A stretch of 64,000 nucleotides of DNA from Photobacterium aquae. GTDB lineage: Bacteria; Pseudomonadota; Gammaproteobacteria; Enterobacterales; Vibrionaceae. Positions 48,625 to 57,372 of the stretch are shown here, piece after piece. The position numbers and the translations under genes were made by a program. Numbering within the stretch: the first letter of the stretch is position 1; each line of letters opens with the position of its first letter. The notes under the pieces are model-generated. The model ran no database searches. It was given only the letters and a program-made list of their open reading frames with translations, and was not told where the DNA came from. The stretch spans positions 1-64,000 of the forward strand of contig NZ_LDOT01000004.1 of assembly GCF_001029445.1 (NCBI RefSeq). Reading direction: 5' to 3'.

Positions 48625-48839
48625 GTTTGTTAGTATTTGAAATGTTTTCTTTGATCAAAATCTTGATAACTTTTTGATTTTAAAAATAAACACACTCAAA
48701 TCAACAACTTAAGCAAAGCCAGATCGATGGATCTTTGATCCTAAAATGATCATTAATTGTGGAAAACGTTAACAGAATTCTCTTTACTGGCAAAAAATCG
48801 GTGTAAGATTAGCCAAACCTGACCATAAAGGAAGCCATT

Positions 48840-49490
48840 ATGAAGAAAATTGCGGTCATTTTGAGCGGGGCTGGTGTATTTGACGGTGCCGAGATCCACG
48901 AAGCCGTGCTCAGCTTGTACGCTATCGAGCGACACGGGGCGAGCTGGCACTGTTTTGCTCCAAACATGGATCAACACCATGTGATCAACCATATTACGGG
49001 CGAGGAAATGCCGGAAACGCGCAATGTCCTGATCGAGGCAGCGCGGATCGCCCGCGGCAATATCCAAGACATCTGCGATCTCAATCCTCTCGATTTCGAT
49101 GCCCTGCTGCTGCCGGGGGGATTCGGCGTCGCCAAAAACCTGTCGGACTTTGCCTTTGCGGCAGCTGACTGCACCATTCACCCGGAAGTAAAGCGGGTGT
49201 GCCAGCAATTTGCCGAAGCCGAAAAACCAGCCGCCTACCTGTGCATAGCCCCCGCCCTGATCCCGAAGATCTACGGTCCCGGTGCCCAGGGTACGATCGG
49301 CACGGATCCTGAGACCGCACATGCATTCAACCAGATGGGCGGAGAACATATCGAGTGCCCGGTCCACGATTTCGTGCTGGATCAAAAACGCCGGATCCTC
49401 ACCACCCCGGCCTACATGCTGGCAGGCAGCCTCAGCGAAGCCGCAACCGGCATTGACAAACTGGTTGCCGAACTGGTGAAAATTGCCTGA
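48840..49490 (+). CDS. elbB: ElbB-type glyoxalase (DJ-1/PfpI superfamily)
   Basis: A 216-residue protein of the ElbB group, reported to have glyoxalase activity and once linked to isoprenoid synthesis. The nucleophile-elbow cysteine lies in AYLCIAPALI near residue 137, and the N-terminus MKKIAVILSGAGVFDGAEIHE is diagnostic. AAGGAAG lies about 6 nt upstream of the start. The gene is divergent from polA. E. coli has mtgA after elbB; here a short ORF follows instead. Confidence 0.92.
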   Translation: MKKIAVILSGAGVFDGAEIHEAVLSLYAIERHGASWHCFAPNMDQHHVINHITGEEMPETRNVLIEAARIARGNIQDICDLNPLDFDALLLPGGFGVAKNLSDFAFAAADCTIHPEVKRVCQQFAEAEKPAAYLCIAPALIPKIYGPGAQGTIGTDPETAHAFNQMGGEHIECPVHDFVLDQKRRILTTPAYMLAGSLSEAATGIDKLVAELVKIA

Positions 49491-49493
49491 GCC

Positions 49494-49685
49494 ATGACTA
49501 TGGCCCAAAAAAGAAAAAGCGGCGCTACTTTCGGCATCAAGCCGGATGTAGCTGCCGCTCAGCAGAATTGGTTGTTATTTTTAGCCCTACACCAAAAACA
49601 AACCCTAGCTGAAGTACACTGGAAGCAATGTGAGCAATGTCGTGCCTTCAAACGAAGCGAGCCTTTGGCTGTCTCGCCTCGCTGA
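49494..49685 (+). CDS. Hypothetical small protein
   Basis: A 63-residue ORF starting 3 bp after the elbB stop. Codon use looks reasonable and there is a CEQC pair near residues 46-49, but I recognise no family. It begins MTMAQKRKSG, so the third codon (49500) is an alternative start. There is no clear ribosome site, so translation would depend on coupling to elbB. Confidence 0.4.
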   Translation: MTMAQKRKSGATFGIKPDVAAAQQNWLLFLALHQKQTLAEVHWKQCEQCRAFKRSEPLAVSPR

Positions 49686-49744
49686 GTGCAAGTTAATAAT
49701 AACCATTCTCATTTGAGATGCAAGCATTTTATTGAGAATTCTTC

Positions 49745-50194
49745 TCAGTTAATAATTTCACCACTCACTAGCTGCTTGGCAAAATGCAGGCGGTAGTCCA
49801 ACATCCCTTCTTTTTTGTCCATATCTTCAATCAGATAACCATTCCTTAGCAGCAACCTCAGCATTGCAGGGAAGCGGTTTCTCGACTTGACCCGAATGGC
49901 ACTATAACCCTGTTCTCTTGCCCACTCCTCCTGGGCCTCCAGCAAGGCCTGTGCAACCCCCCGGCCACGACCTCTTGGCGCGACCCCACCGAGCCAGCTG
50001 TAGAAAACCTGTTCCGACAGGGCATAGCCAATCTTGACCCCGACAAGTTCGCCTTCCTGCTCGGCCACCAGCACCAGAGCCCTGCGACCATCCAGCCGCA
50101 GGGCCACTGCCGCATGGTCTGCCGGTTTGGCAAACTCGCTGATCTTGGCCAGCACGGCCACCGCCTCGTCTATCGTCGCTTCGCGGATCATCAT
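49745..50194 (-). CDS. GNAT-family N-acetyltransferase
   Basis: A 149-residue single-domain acetyltransferase. The acetyl-CoA pyrophosphate loop is GRGRGVAQ near residue 78, followed by a RNGYLIEDM motif near 123. The substrate is unknown. ATG at 50194 is chosen because GGAGGA lies about 7 nt upstream; the frame opens 28 codons earlier within the yhhQ terminator region. Confidence 0.82.
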   Translation of the reverse strand: MMIREATIDEAVAVLAKISEFAKPADHAAVALRLDGRRALVLVAEQEGELVGVKIGYALSEQVFYSWLGGVAPRGRGRGVAQALLEAQEEWAREQGYSAIRVKSRNRFPAMLRLLLRNGYLIEDMDKKEGMLDYRLHFAKQLVSGEIIN

Positions 50195-50236
50195 TGTGCG
50201 TTCCTCCTGATATTCGCCATCCCCGAATAAGCAAAA

Positions 50237-50254
50237 GGCCAGCAACTGCTGGCC
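50237..50254 (-). terminator. Terminator of yhhQ
   Basis: GGCCAGC / GCTGGCC with loop AGTT (minus strand), followed by TTTTGCTTATT. Confidence 0.7.
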
Positions 50255-50315
50255 CCTCGGTCCGGATTGATTCCCCATTATCGGGCCAAATGCCCCGCCG
50301 TCAAAGCGATAGACG

Positions 50316-50999
50316 CTATACCTCGGCTGTACTGCCAGCTATCGCCCCTTCTTTCGGCGCGAGTGTTGTCAACCGCTTGATCAGGTAGTTGAGCAGCACA
50401 CCGTACATCGGTACAAACAAACCCAGGCTGATCAGAAGTTTGAATCCATAATCCACGAAGGCAATTTCCACCCAGTTGGCCGCCATGAACGGATCCGGGC
50501 TGTTGTAGAACGCGATCGAGAAAAATGCCAACGTATCGAGCGCATTACCAAACAGCGTCGAGCAAGTCGGAGCCACCCACCACTGCTTAGTCTGACGCAG
50601 GCGGTTGAACACCGACACATCCATAATCTGGCCCAACAAATAAGCCATGAAGCTGGCAATCGAGATCCGCGCAACAAACAGGTTGAAGTCACCCAGATGC
50701 GACAAGCCCTGGTATTCTCCCTGATAGAAAAGGACTGACAAGGCGTAAGAAATCGCCAGTGCCGGTACCATGACCCGCAGGATGATCCGCCGCGCCATAG
50801 ACGCTCCGAAAATCCGCACAGTCAGATCCGTAGCAAGGAAAATAAACGGGAAAGTGAAGGCACCCCAGGTCGTATGGAAGCCAAAGACCGTGAAGGGCAG
50901 TTGCACCAGGTAGTTACTGGAAGCGATGATCAATAGGTGGAAGGCCACCAGAAATGAAAGGGCTTTGCGCTGCTGCGCAGATGAAAAATGAGTCGTCAT
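50316..50999 (-). CDS. yhhQ: Queuosine precursor transporter YhhQ
   Basis: Inner-membrane importer of preQ0/preQ1 for tRNA queuosine synthesis. The 227-residue protein has about six membrane helices and the COG1738 signatures FPFIFLATDLTVRIFG near 51-66 and GNALDTLAFFSIAF near 151-164. The ATG at 50999 has AAGG about 7 nt upstream, and that AAGG is the 3' strand of a candidate preQ1 riboswitch. Confidence 0.92.
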   Translation of the reverse strand: MTTHFSSAQQRKALSFLVAFHLLIIASSNYLVQLPFTVFGFHTTWGAFTFPFIFLATDLTVRIFGASMARRIILRVMVPALAISYALSVLFYQGEYQGLSHLGDFNLFVARISIASFMAYLLGQIMDVSVFNRLRQTKQWWVAPTCSTLFGNALDTLAFFSIAFYNSPDPFMAANWVEIAFVDYGFKLLISLGLFVPMYGVLLNYLIKRLTTLAPKEGAIAGSTAEV

Positions 51000-51006
51000 G
51001 TAGAGA

Positions 51007-51040
51007 CCTTTTTGTCATTGGGGGAGAGGGAACCCAAAAC
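51007..51040 (-). promoter_or_regulatory. Candidate preQ1-I riboswitch before yhhQ
   Basis: On the minus strand a 5-bp stem TTGGG / CCCAA (51033-51037 with 51018-51022) encloses a 10-nt loop TTCCCTCTCC. Then comes TGACAAAAAGG, whose AAGG is the yhhQ Shine-Dalgarno. This is the H-type pseudoknot layout of preQ1-I aptamers. Loop CCU could pair with AGG and hide the ribosome site. The transporter downstream carries the expected ligand. Confidence 0.6.
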
Positions 51041-51082
51041 ACCACCAAGCCTCATCGGCATCAGCGGCAACCGAAGGCGGCG

Positions 51083-51088
51083 ATTATA
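51083..51088 (-). promoter_or_regulatory. -10 element of yhhQ promoter
   Basis: A perfect TATAAT on the minus strand, within TGCTGTATAAT, lies 84 bp before the yhhQ start. Transcription from about 51076 would include the riboswitch. No good -35 is visible. Confidence 0.5.
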
Positions 51089-51132
51089 CAGCAACCCAAG
51101 GCATTGACCAGAGGAGAACGCAAAGTAACCGA

Positions 51133-51471
51133 TTACACGATTATCGGCAGTTGCTGGGCCAAAAAAGCCATTACCGGCGTCGACTCCGCATCGAGCCCTT
51201 CCAGCCAGATCTGGCCGCTGTAATGCTCCGCCTTGAGCAGCATCTTGCAGCCCTCGAAGTCTACCAGCCATACATGCAGATCGGCATTGGCCTCTTGCTC
51301 GAGCACCTTCAGCTCCCAGCGCTCCAACAGCGGGGCGACTACAGCAGCGAAGGTGTCAAAGTCCCAGCCGTGCACGTCCAGCTCCAGCACAGGGACAGCC
51401 AAATCCAAGCGACGGCACTCAAACCGTATCCTGTCTTTGCCTTCCATGTCCTTTGCGAATAGCTTTTCCAT
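51133..51471 (-). CDS. DUF3630 family protein
   Basis: A 112-residue protein with alternating strands and helices and no membrane segment, matching DUF3630. Function is unknown. ATG at 51471 (MEKLFAKDMEG) has AGGAAA about 5 nt upstream; the frame opens six codons earlier. It lies between recQ and yhhQ, all on the minus strand. Confidence 0.75.
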   Translation of the reverse strand: MEKLFAKDMEGKDRIRFECRRLDLAVPVLELDVHGWDFDTFAAVVAPLLERWELKVLEQEANADLHVWLVDFEGCKMLLKAEHYSGQIWLEGLDAESTPVMAFLAQQLPIIV

Positions 51472-51720
51472 CAACTTTCCTGTAACCAATTGTTTCTATG
51501 CGTATCAAGCAATAACAATGGGCTAGCCAAAACGAGTCACCCATGATTTTATAGAGTGGCTGTACTGCAAACCGATCTGGTGAGTATTACAGCCGGTGAA
51601 TTTAACATTCTCACCAAATACGCAAGCTGTTTTGTAGCGGATAAACCCATGCCGGCCATTTGGCCCGCCGGGGCAACGCATTTGTGCCGGGCGCGGATTG
51701 CCCGGTATTTTTTTATCAGA
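51472..51720 (+). other. Noncoding gap with structured RNA potential and a plus-strand terminator
   Basis: No protein gene lies here. CCGGGC / GCCCGG (51687-51705) followed by TATTTTTTT is an intrinsic terminator only when read on the plus strand, yet no plus-strand gene precedes it. Upstream, GGCTGTA (51558-51564) can pair with TACAGCC (51588-51594). A short plus-strand RNA is possible. Confidence 0.4.
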
Positions 51721-51726
51721 ACCGCG

Positions 51727-53571
51727 CTAGTAACCGACCGCTTCGCCCATCGTCAGGTGCTCCTCGATCAGCACCATGAAGGCCGCCCCGTACTTTTCCA
51801 ATTTCCGCTGACCAACCCCGTTGACAGCCAGCATCTCGCCCGCAGACGTCGGCAGCCGCTCAGCCATCTCCATCAAACTGACATCGTTGAAGACCACATA
51901 CGGCGGCAGGTTTTCCTCATCGGCAATCGCCTTGCGCAACTTGCGCAGCTTGGCAAACAGCTTCTTGTCGTACTGGCGGCTGGCAAACTTGTCGCTCTTG
52001 CTGCTTCTGGCTGCCGTGTCCAAGCGCGGCACGGCCAATTCCAGCCCGATCTCGCCGCGCAGCACCGCCCGTGCCTTTTCGGTCAACTGGAGCGTCGAAC
52101 TGCGCAACATATTCTGGACCAAAAAACCACGGTGGATAAGCTGACGCAAAATGCTGACCCAGAACTCATGGCTGTGCTCACGACCGATCCCATAGGTCGA
52201 GAGCTGGTCATGGCCATATTCGCGGATCCGCTGGTTCTGCATCCCGCGCAGCACTTCAACCACATGGTTGATACCGAAGCCCTGATTAACACGGTAGACA
52301 CATGACAATGCCTTCTGCGCCACTTCGAGCGCATCAAAACGCTTGGGCGGGTCAAGGCAGATATCACAGTTGCCGCAGGGGGTCTCGCGTGCCTCGCCAA
52401 AGTAGTTGAGCAAGACTTGGCGGCGGCAGGTCTGGGCTTCCGCAAATGCCCCCATCGCATTGAGCTTGTGGCTCTCTACTCGTTTCTGCTCCCCCTCCTC
52501 CTTCTCGTCGAGACAGCGGCGCAACCAGGCCAGATCCGACGGGTCGTAGAACATAACCGCCTCGGCAGGCAGGCCGTCACGCCCGGCTCGCCCGGTTTCC
52601 TGATAGTAGGATTCGATATTACGAGGGATATCATAATGAACCACAAACCGTACATTGGGTTTGTTGATGCCCATCCCGAACGCGACCGTGGCCACCACAA
52701 TCTGGACATCATCACGCTGGAACGCCTCCTGCACCCACGCCCGCTCGTCACTCGCCATCCCGGCATGGTAAGCCGCCACCCGGGTTCCGCCGGAGGCCAG
52801 CTTCTCGGCCACCTGCTCGACCCGCTTGCGGCTGTTGCAGTAGATAATGCCGCACTGGCCGCGCATATCCGCCACACAACGAGCCAGCTGCGCCATCGGC
52901 TTGTACTTTTCCTGCAGGGTATAACGGATATTCGGGCGATCGAAACTGCCGAGATAGACATGGGGCTCGGACAGGGCAAGGCGGGTTAGGATATCTTGGC
53001 GAGTAGTGTCGTCGGCGGTCGCCGTCAGCGCCATCACCGGCACCCCGGACAACTGCTGGCGCACCGATCCTAAGGCCGCATACTCAGGACGGAAGTCATG
53101 CCCCCATTGCGAAATACAGTGGGCCTCATCGACGGCGAGCAGGCTGATCGGCAATGCCGCGACCCGGTCGATGAAATCGCGGCTCATCATCCGCTCCGGC
53201 GACACGTAGACCAGCTTCAATCGCCCCTCGGCCATCGCCAGGAAGGTTTCTTCCTGCTCCTCCCGGGGCATCGTCGAATTGAGGCAGGCCGCCGCGACCC
53301 CGTTGGCCTCGAGCTGGTCAACCTGATCCTTCATCAGGGAGATCAGAGGCGAGACCACCAACGCCGTGCCCTCGCGGAGCAGCGCCGGGATCTGGTAGCA
53401 CAACGACTTGCCGCCGCCCGTCGGCATGATCACCAAGCAGTCCCCGCCAGCCACGGCTGTTTCAATCACCGCCTGCTGGCCGATACGGAACGCCTCGTAG
53501 CCGAAAACGTCTTCAAGGATGGTCTGGCTGGTCGCCTGGGGGACAGGTTGGCAGGCAAGGCTGGCTGACAT
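51727..53571 (-). CDS. recQ: ATP-dependent DNA helicase RecQ
   Basis: 3'-5' helicase of the RecF pathway. The 614-residue protein has Walker A MPTGGGKS near 49-56, the DEAH box ([14 protein letters not shown]), an RQC domain with four zinc-binding cysteines (CRRQ ... CGNCDIC) and a C-terminal HRDC domain. Length matches E. coli RecQ. It is divergent from rarD. Confidence 0.96.
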   Translation of the reverse strand: MSASLACQPVPQATSQTILEDVFGYEAFRIGQQAVIETAVAGGDCLVIMPTGGGKSLCYQIPALLREGTALVVSPLISLMKDQVDQLEANGVAAACLNSTMPREEQEETFLAMAEGRLKLVYVSPERMMSRDFIDRVAALPISLLAVDEAHCISQWGHDFRPEYAALGSVRQQLSGVPVMALTATADDTTRQDILTRLALSEPHVYLGSFDRPNIRYTLQEKYKPMAQLARCVADMRGQCGIIYCNSRKRVEQVAEKLASGGTRVAAYHAGMASDERAWVQEAFQRDDVQIVVATVAFGMGINKPNVRFVVHYDIPRNIESYYQETGRAGRDGLPAEAVMFYDPSDLAWLRRCLDEKEEGEQKRVESHKLNAMGAFAEAQTCRRQVLLNYFGEARETPCGNCDICLDPPKRFDALEVAQKALSCVYRVNQGFGINHVVEVLRGMQNQRIREYGHDQLSTYGIGREHSHEFWVSILRQLIHRGFLVQNMLRSSTLQLTEKARAVLRGEIGLELAVPRLDTAARSSKSDKFASRQYDKKLFAKLRKLRKAIADEENLPPYVVFNDVSLMEMAERLPTSAGEMLAVNGVGQRKLEKYGAAFMVLIEEHLTMGEAVGY

Positions 53572-53809
53572 ATCTCGCGGTTCCTGTGTCGCATCCCCGC
53601 CGAACGCAGAGACTGTTAAAGGCTGGCTATTCTATACCAATGTCCAAGCCGTTGGGAATGCCGCCCGCTCCCCCCTCGGGGACGGCCACCTCCCTGCACC
53701 GCCGAGCAAAAGTCCATAGTATTGGTTTTGTATGCGATTTATACTGGCCCTGCATAGGCGACGCATAATTATCTGTCGCAAACCTTTACCTCGGAATGAT
53801 CAGGCACTC

Positions 53810-54715
53810 ATGGACGAACAAAACCAAGAAACCCAGCGCGGCGTGATCCTCGCCCTCGCCGCCTATACCATGTGGGGCATCGCCCCGATCTACTTCAAGG
53901 CTCTGCAACATGTCAGCGCCCCCGAAATTCTCAGCCACCGGGTGATCTGGTCGGTACTCTTCCTCGCCATCCTGCTGCAAGCCAGCCGGGGCTGGGGCAA
54001 AGTCCGCCACGTCCTCTCGCGGCCACGCACCCTGCTGCTCCTAGCGGCCACAGCCACCCTCATCGGCGGCAACTGGTTGATCTTCATCTGGGCCGTCAAT
54101 AACAACTTCATGCTCAATGCCAGCCTCGGCTATTACATCAACCCACTGCTCAACGTCCTGCTCGGGATGCTTTTCCTCGGCGAGCGGCTACGCCCGCTCC
54201 AGTGGGTGGCAGTGATGCTGGCCGTGGCAGGCGTCGCCGTCCAGCTGATCCAATTCGGCTCGCTGCCGTGGATCGCCCTCGCACTGGCCAGCAGCTTCGG
54301 TTTCTACGGCCTGCTGCGCAAGAAAATCAACCTCGACGCCCAGACCGGCCTGTTCATGGAAACCTGCCTCCTGTTGCCGATAGCGACCATCTACGTCCTG
54401 TGGATAGCCGACAGCCCGACCGCAGACTGGGGCCACAACCCGCTATCGACCAACCTGCTGCTGGTCGCCGCCGGTATCGTGACCACCCTGCCGCTCCTGT
54501 GCTTCACCGGGGCGGCCACCAAGCTCAAACTCTCGACCCTGGGGTTCTTCCAGTACATCGGGCCGAGCCTGATGTTCATACTGGCTATTGCCCTCTACGG
54601 CGAAAGCCTCACCGCTGATAAGGTATATACCTTCGGCTTCATCTGGGCCGCACTGGTACTGTTCAGCATCGATGGCCTCAGGAGCCGCCGTACCAAGATC
54701 ACCCACTCGACCTGA
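53810..54715 (+). CDS. rarD: RarD-type EamA family transporter
   Basis: A 301-residue drug/metabolite-transporter protein with about ten membrane helices and two EamA repeats. The opening GVILALAAYTMWGIAPIYFKAL is typical of RarD. The substrate is unknown. ATG at 53810 is chosen; the open frame begins 26 codons earlier with no membrane-protein character. It precedes a second exporter gene by 65 bp. RecQ-rarD adjacency is seen in Vibrio and E. coli. Confidence 0.92.
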   Translation: MDEQNQETQRGVILALAAYTMWGIAPIYFKALQHVSAPEILSHRVIWSVLFLAILLQASRGWGKVRHVLSRPRTLLLLAATATLIGGNWLIFIWAVNNNFMLNASLGYYINPLLNVLLGMLFLGERLRPLQWVAVMLAVAGVAVQLIQFGSLPWIALALASSFGFYGLLRKKINLDAQTGLFMETCLLLPIATIYVLWIADSPTADWGHNPLSTNLLLVAAGIVTTLPLLCFTGAATKLKLSTLGFFQYIGPSLMFILAIALYGESLTADKVYTFGFIWAALVLFSIDGLRSRRTKITHST

Positions 54716-54780
54716 CACAGACACCGCCGCCGGCCATAACGCCGGCAGCACCCAACCCTCCCACTGGAACAAAAGAGAAC

Positions 54781-55434
54781 ATGAACGACATCGCTCCCCT
54801 TATCACCCTGCTGGCCGTCCACATTGTGGCCCTGATGAGCCCCGGACCCGACTTTGCCCTCGTGGTCCAAAATGCGGGACGCTACGGCCGCCAGACGGGT
54901 ATTGCCATTGCCTTCGGCCTATCGCTGGGGATCCTGATCCATTCCATTCTCAGCCTGACCGGGGCCAGCTTGCTTATCCAGCAACATCCCGCCCTGTTCA
55001 CCCTGCTTCAAGTGGCTGGCGGCAGCTACCTGCTGTGGCTGGGTACCGGTGCCCTCAAGAGCGTCTTCGCCCTACTGACCAAGCCCCGGGATCTGGCGCA
55101 GGTCAATCCGATGCCGGCACGGCTGATTGCCAACCGTCGCCAAGCGATGCTCAAAGGCTTCACCACCAACATCCTCAACCCCAAAGCGCTGGTGTTCTTC
55201 CTCAGCCTGCTCTCCACCCTCGTACCGGCAGGTATGCCGCTTAGCGGCAAGATCGTCGCCATCGCCCTACTCTGGCTCACCGCCTTCCTATGGTTCGCCC
55301 TGCTGGCATGGCTGCTGACCGGCCAGCGCATGCAACAGCGCCTGCTACGCTGGTCACCGGCCATAGACGGCCTGTGCGGGCTGCTGTTCGTGACCATCGG
55401 CGGGACCATCCTCTATCAGGCCGTCATCCGCTGA
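54781..55434 (+). CDS. LysE/RhtB-family amino acid exporter
   Basis: A 217-residue membrane protein with about six helices. The N-terminal SPGPDFALVVQNAGRYGRQTG block is the RhtB signature, with NPKALVFFLSLL near 137-148. It likely exports an amino acid such as homoserine or threonine; the substrate cannot be read from sequence. It lies 92 bp before ggt and may share a transcript with rarD; a GCCGGC / GCCGGC repeat at 54729-54746 lies between them. Confidence 0.88.
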   Translation: MNDIAPLITLLAVHIVALMSPGPDFALVVQNAGRYGRQTGIAIAFGLSLGILIHSILSLTGASLLIQQHPALFTLLQVAGGSYLLWLGTGALKSVFALLTKPRDLAQVNPMPARLIANRRQAMLKGFTTNILNPKALVFFLSLLSTLVPAGMPLSGKIVAIALLWLTAFLWFALLAWLLTGQRMQQRLLRWSPAIDGLCGLLFVTIGGTILYQAVIR

Positions 55435-55526
55435 GCTTGACCGGCAGCACAAAATCCAACCGTCGATTAGACAGAGGCGTGATCCACCCATAGGCTTGCT
55501 GCAGCCCACCAAGGAAGGAGCCCACC

Positions 55527-57284
55527 ATGCCAAGGAACATTCCCCGCAAGCCGCTGTTACTCGCGGCTTGCCTTGCCGTCTTTCCGGCCGCGGCCGCACA
55601 ACAGGCGGCCGACCAAAATGCCCCCGAGGCAGCTACCGGCCGCTCCGCCCAACATCTCGCCCAGGGTAAAGAGTGGATGGTCGCCACCGCCAACCCCCAT
55701 GCCAGCGAGGCAGGGGCCGCCATGCTCCGCCAGGGCGGCAACGCCATCGATGCCATGGTCGCCATCCAACTGGTCTTGGGGCTGACCGAACCCCAGTCGT
55801 CTGGCCTCGGCGGCGGCGCCTTCCTCGTCTACTGGGACAACGACCAACAGGCACTGAGAACCTTCGACGGGCGGGAAAGCGCCCCGCTCGCCGTCACCCC
55901 GGTCCTGTTTCAGGACAGCAAAGGCCAGCCGCTGCAATTTTTCGACGCCGTGGTCGGCGGCCGCTCTGTCGGTACCCCGGGAACGATCAAGCTGCTGTGG
56001 CATACCCACCAGCGGCTCGGCAAACTACCGTGGCGCGAGCTGTTCAAGCCTGCTCAAGCACTGGCCAGCAATGGTTTTACCGTCAGCCCCCGGCTCGCCG
56101 CTCTTATTGCCAAGGATCAAGAACACCTGCGACGTTTCGAAGCCACCCGAAACTATTTCTTTAACCGCGATGGCCAGCCGCTGCAAGCCGGGGACACCCT
56201 GAAGAACCCCGCCTATGCCGCAACGCTCAAGCTCCTGGCCGAAGACGGGCCGCGCCCTTTCTACAGCGGCGAGATAGCCCGTGACATCGTCAATACCGTG
56301 CGCAATGCCCTCGGTAATCCTGGGGTTCTCAGCTTGATGGATCTCGCCACCTACCAAATCAAAGAGCGCCCGCCCGTCTGCGCTCCTTACCGCCAGTACC
56401 AAATCTGCGGGATGGGCCCGCCCAGCTCCGGGGCCCTGACCCTCGGCCAGATCCTCGGCACCCTCAGCCACTACCCGCTGGGCCAGCTCGGCCCCGACAA
56501 TCCCGAAAGCTGGCGCCTGATCAGCGATGCCTCTCGGCTTGCCTTTGCCGATCGCGGCCGCTACATCGCTGACAGCGATTACGTCCCGGTACCCACAACC
56601 GGACTGCTCGACGAGGATTACCTGCGCCAACGTGCTGCACTGCTCGACAGGGATACCGCGCTACCCGAGGCACTGCCGGGCAACCCACCTTGGCAGCATG
56701 CCCTGCACTATGGGGCTGACCAGTCCCTGGAGCTCCCCTCCACCAGCCACTTCTCGATTGTCGATGCCAATCGCAACGTGGTCTCAATGACCACCACCAT
56801 CGAGAACGGCTTCGGCTCCCGGCTCATGGTGCGCGGCTTCCTGCTCAACAACGAGCTCACCGACTTCTCGTTCCGCAGCCATAATAACGGCCACCCCATC
56901 GCCAACCGGGTCGAGCCGGGCAAGCGCCCCCGCTCCTCGATGGCCCCGACCATCGTGATGGCAAACGGGAGCCCCTATCTGGCCATCGGCTCCCCCGGCG
57001 GAAGCCAGATCATCGGCTACGTTGCCAAGACCCTGATCGGCCACCTCGACTGGGGACTGGATCTGCAACAGGCCATCGACCTGCCCAACATGAACAACCG
57101 CTTCGGCCCAATAGAAATCGAGGCCGACACCGATGCCGACCACTGGAAGCCCAAGCTCGAGAAGCTCGGATTCAAAGTCCAGCTCAAGCCGCTCAATTCA
57201 GGCGTGCAGGCCATTGCCATTGATGGCAAACAACTCTCCGGAGCGGCGGATCCGCGCCGTGAAGGCACCGTGATCGGCCACTAA
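55527..57284 (+). CDS. ggt: Gamma-glutamyltransferase
   Basis: Periplasmic enzyme hydrolysing glutathione and other gamma-glutamyl compounds. The 585-residue precursor has a signal peptide (1-24) and the two subunits of an Ntn hydrolase. The autocleavage Thr starts the small subunit in STSHFSIVD near residue 410. An oxyanion Gly-Gly and the PRSSMAP substrate loop follow. GGAG lies 8 nt upstream of the start. It may be co-transcribed with the exporter and is convergent with uvrD. Confidence 0.94.
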   Translation: MPRNIPRKPLLLAACLAVFPAAAAQQAADQNAPEAATGRSAQHLAQGKEWMVATANPHASEAGAAMLRQGGNAIDAMVAIQLVLGLTEPQSSGLGGGAFLVYWDNDQQALRTFDGRESAPLAVTPVLFQDSKGQPLQFFDAVVGGRSVGTPGTIKLLWHTHQRLGKLPWRELFKPAQALASNGFTVSPRLAALIAKDQEHLRRFEATRNYFFNRDGQPLQAGDTLKNPAYAATLKLLAEDGPRPFYSGEIARDIVNTVRNALGNPGVLSLMDLATYQIKERPPVCAPYRQYQICGMGPPSSGALTLGQILGTLSHYPLGQLGPDNPESWRLISDASRLAFADRGRYIADSDYVPVPTTGLLDEDYLRQRAALLDRDTALPEALPGNPPWQHALHYGADQSLELPSTSHFSIVDANRNVVSMTTTIENGFGSRLMVRGFLLNNELTDFSFRSHNNGHPIANRVEPGKRPRSSMAPTIVMANGSPYLAIGSPGGSQIIGYVAKTLIGHLDWGLDLQQAIDLPNMNNRFGPIEIEADTDADHWKPKLEKLGFKVQLKPLNSGVQAIAIDGKQLSGAADPRREGTVIGH

Positions 57285-57299
57285 CCTCAACCGATGGGC

Positions 57300-57334
57300 A
57301 AAAAAAGGCCCGCCGGTCGAACTGACCGGCGGGC
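57300..57334 (-). terminator. Terminator of uvrD
   Basis: 11-bp stem GCCCGCCGGTC / GACCGGCGGGC with a 5-nt loop, followed on the minus strand by a T-run. Confidence 0.88.
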
Positions 57335-57372
57335 ATCGTCTCTTTTGCAATAGGGTGCTCAGCGCGCAGCGC

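Noticed and set aside
48616..48751. Replication origin near polA
   Set aside because: A single full DnaA box, no dnaA, gidA or AT-rich unwinding element, so a regulatory reading is preferred.
49698..49717. Fur-box-like AATAATAACCATTCTCATT
   Set aside because: Only about 12 of 19 positions match the consensus and no iron gene is adjacent.
51556..52305. 250-codon plus-strand ORF opposite recQ
   Set aside because: It lies almost entirely antisense to well-supported recQ and has no recognisable domain or ribosome site.
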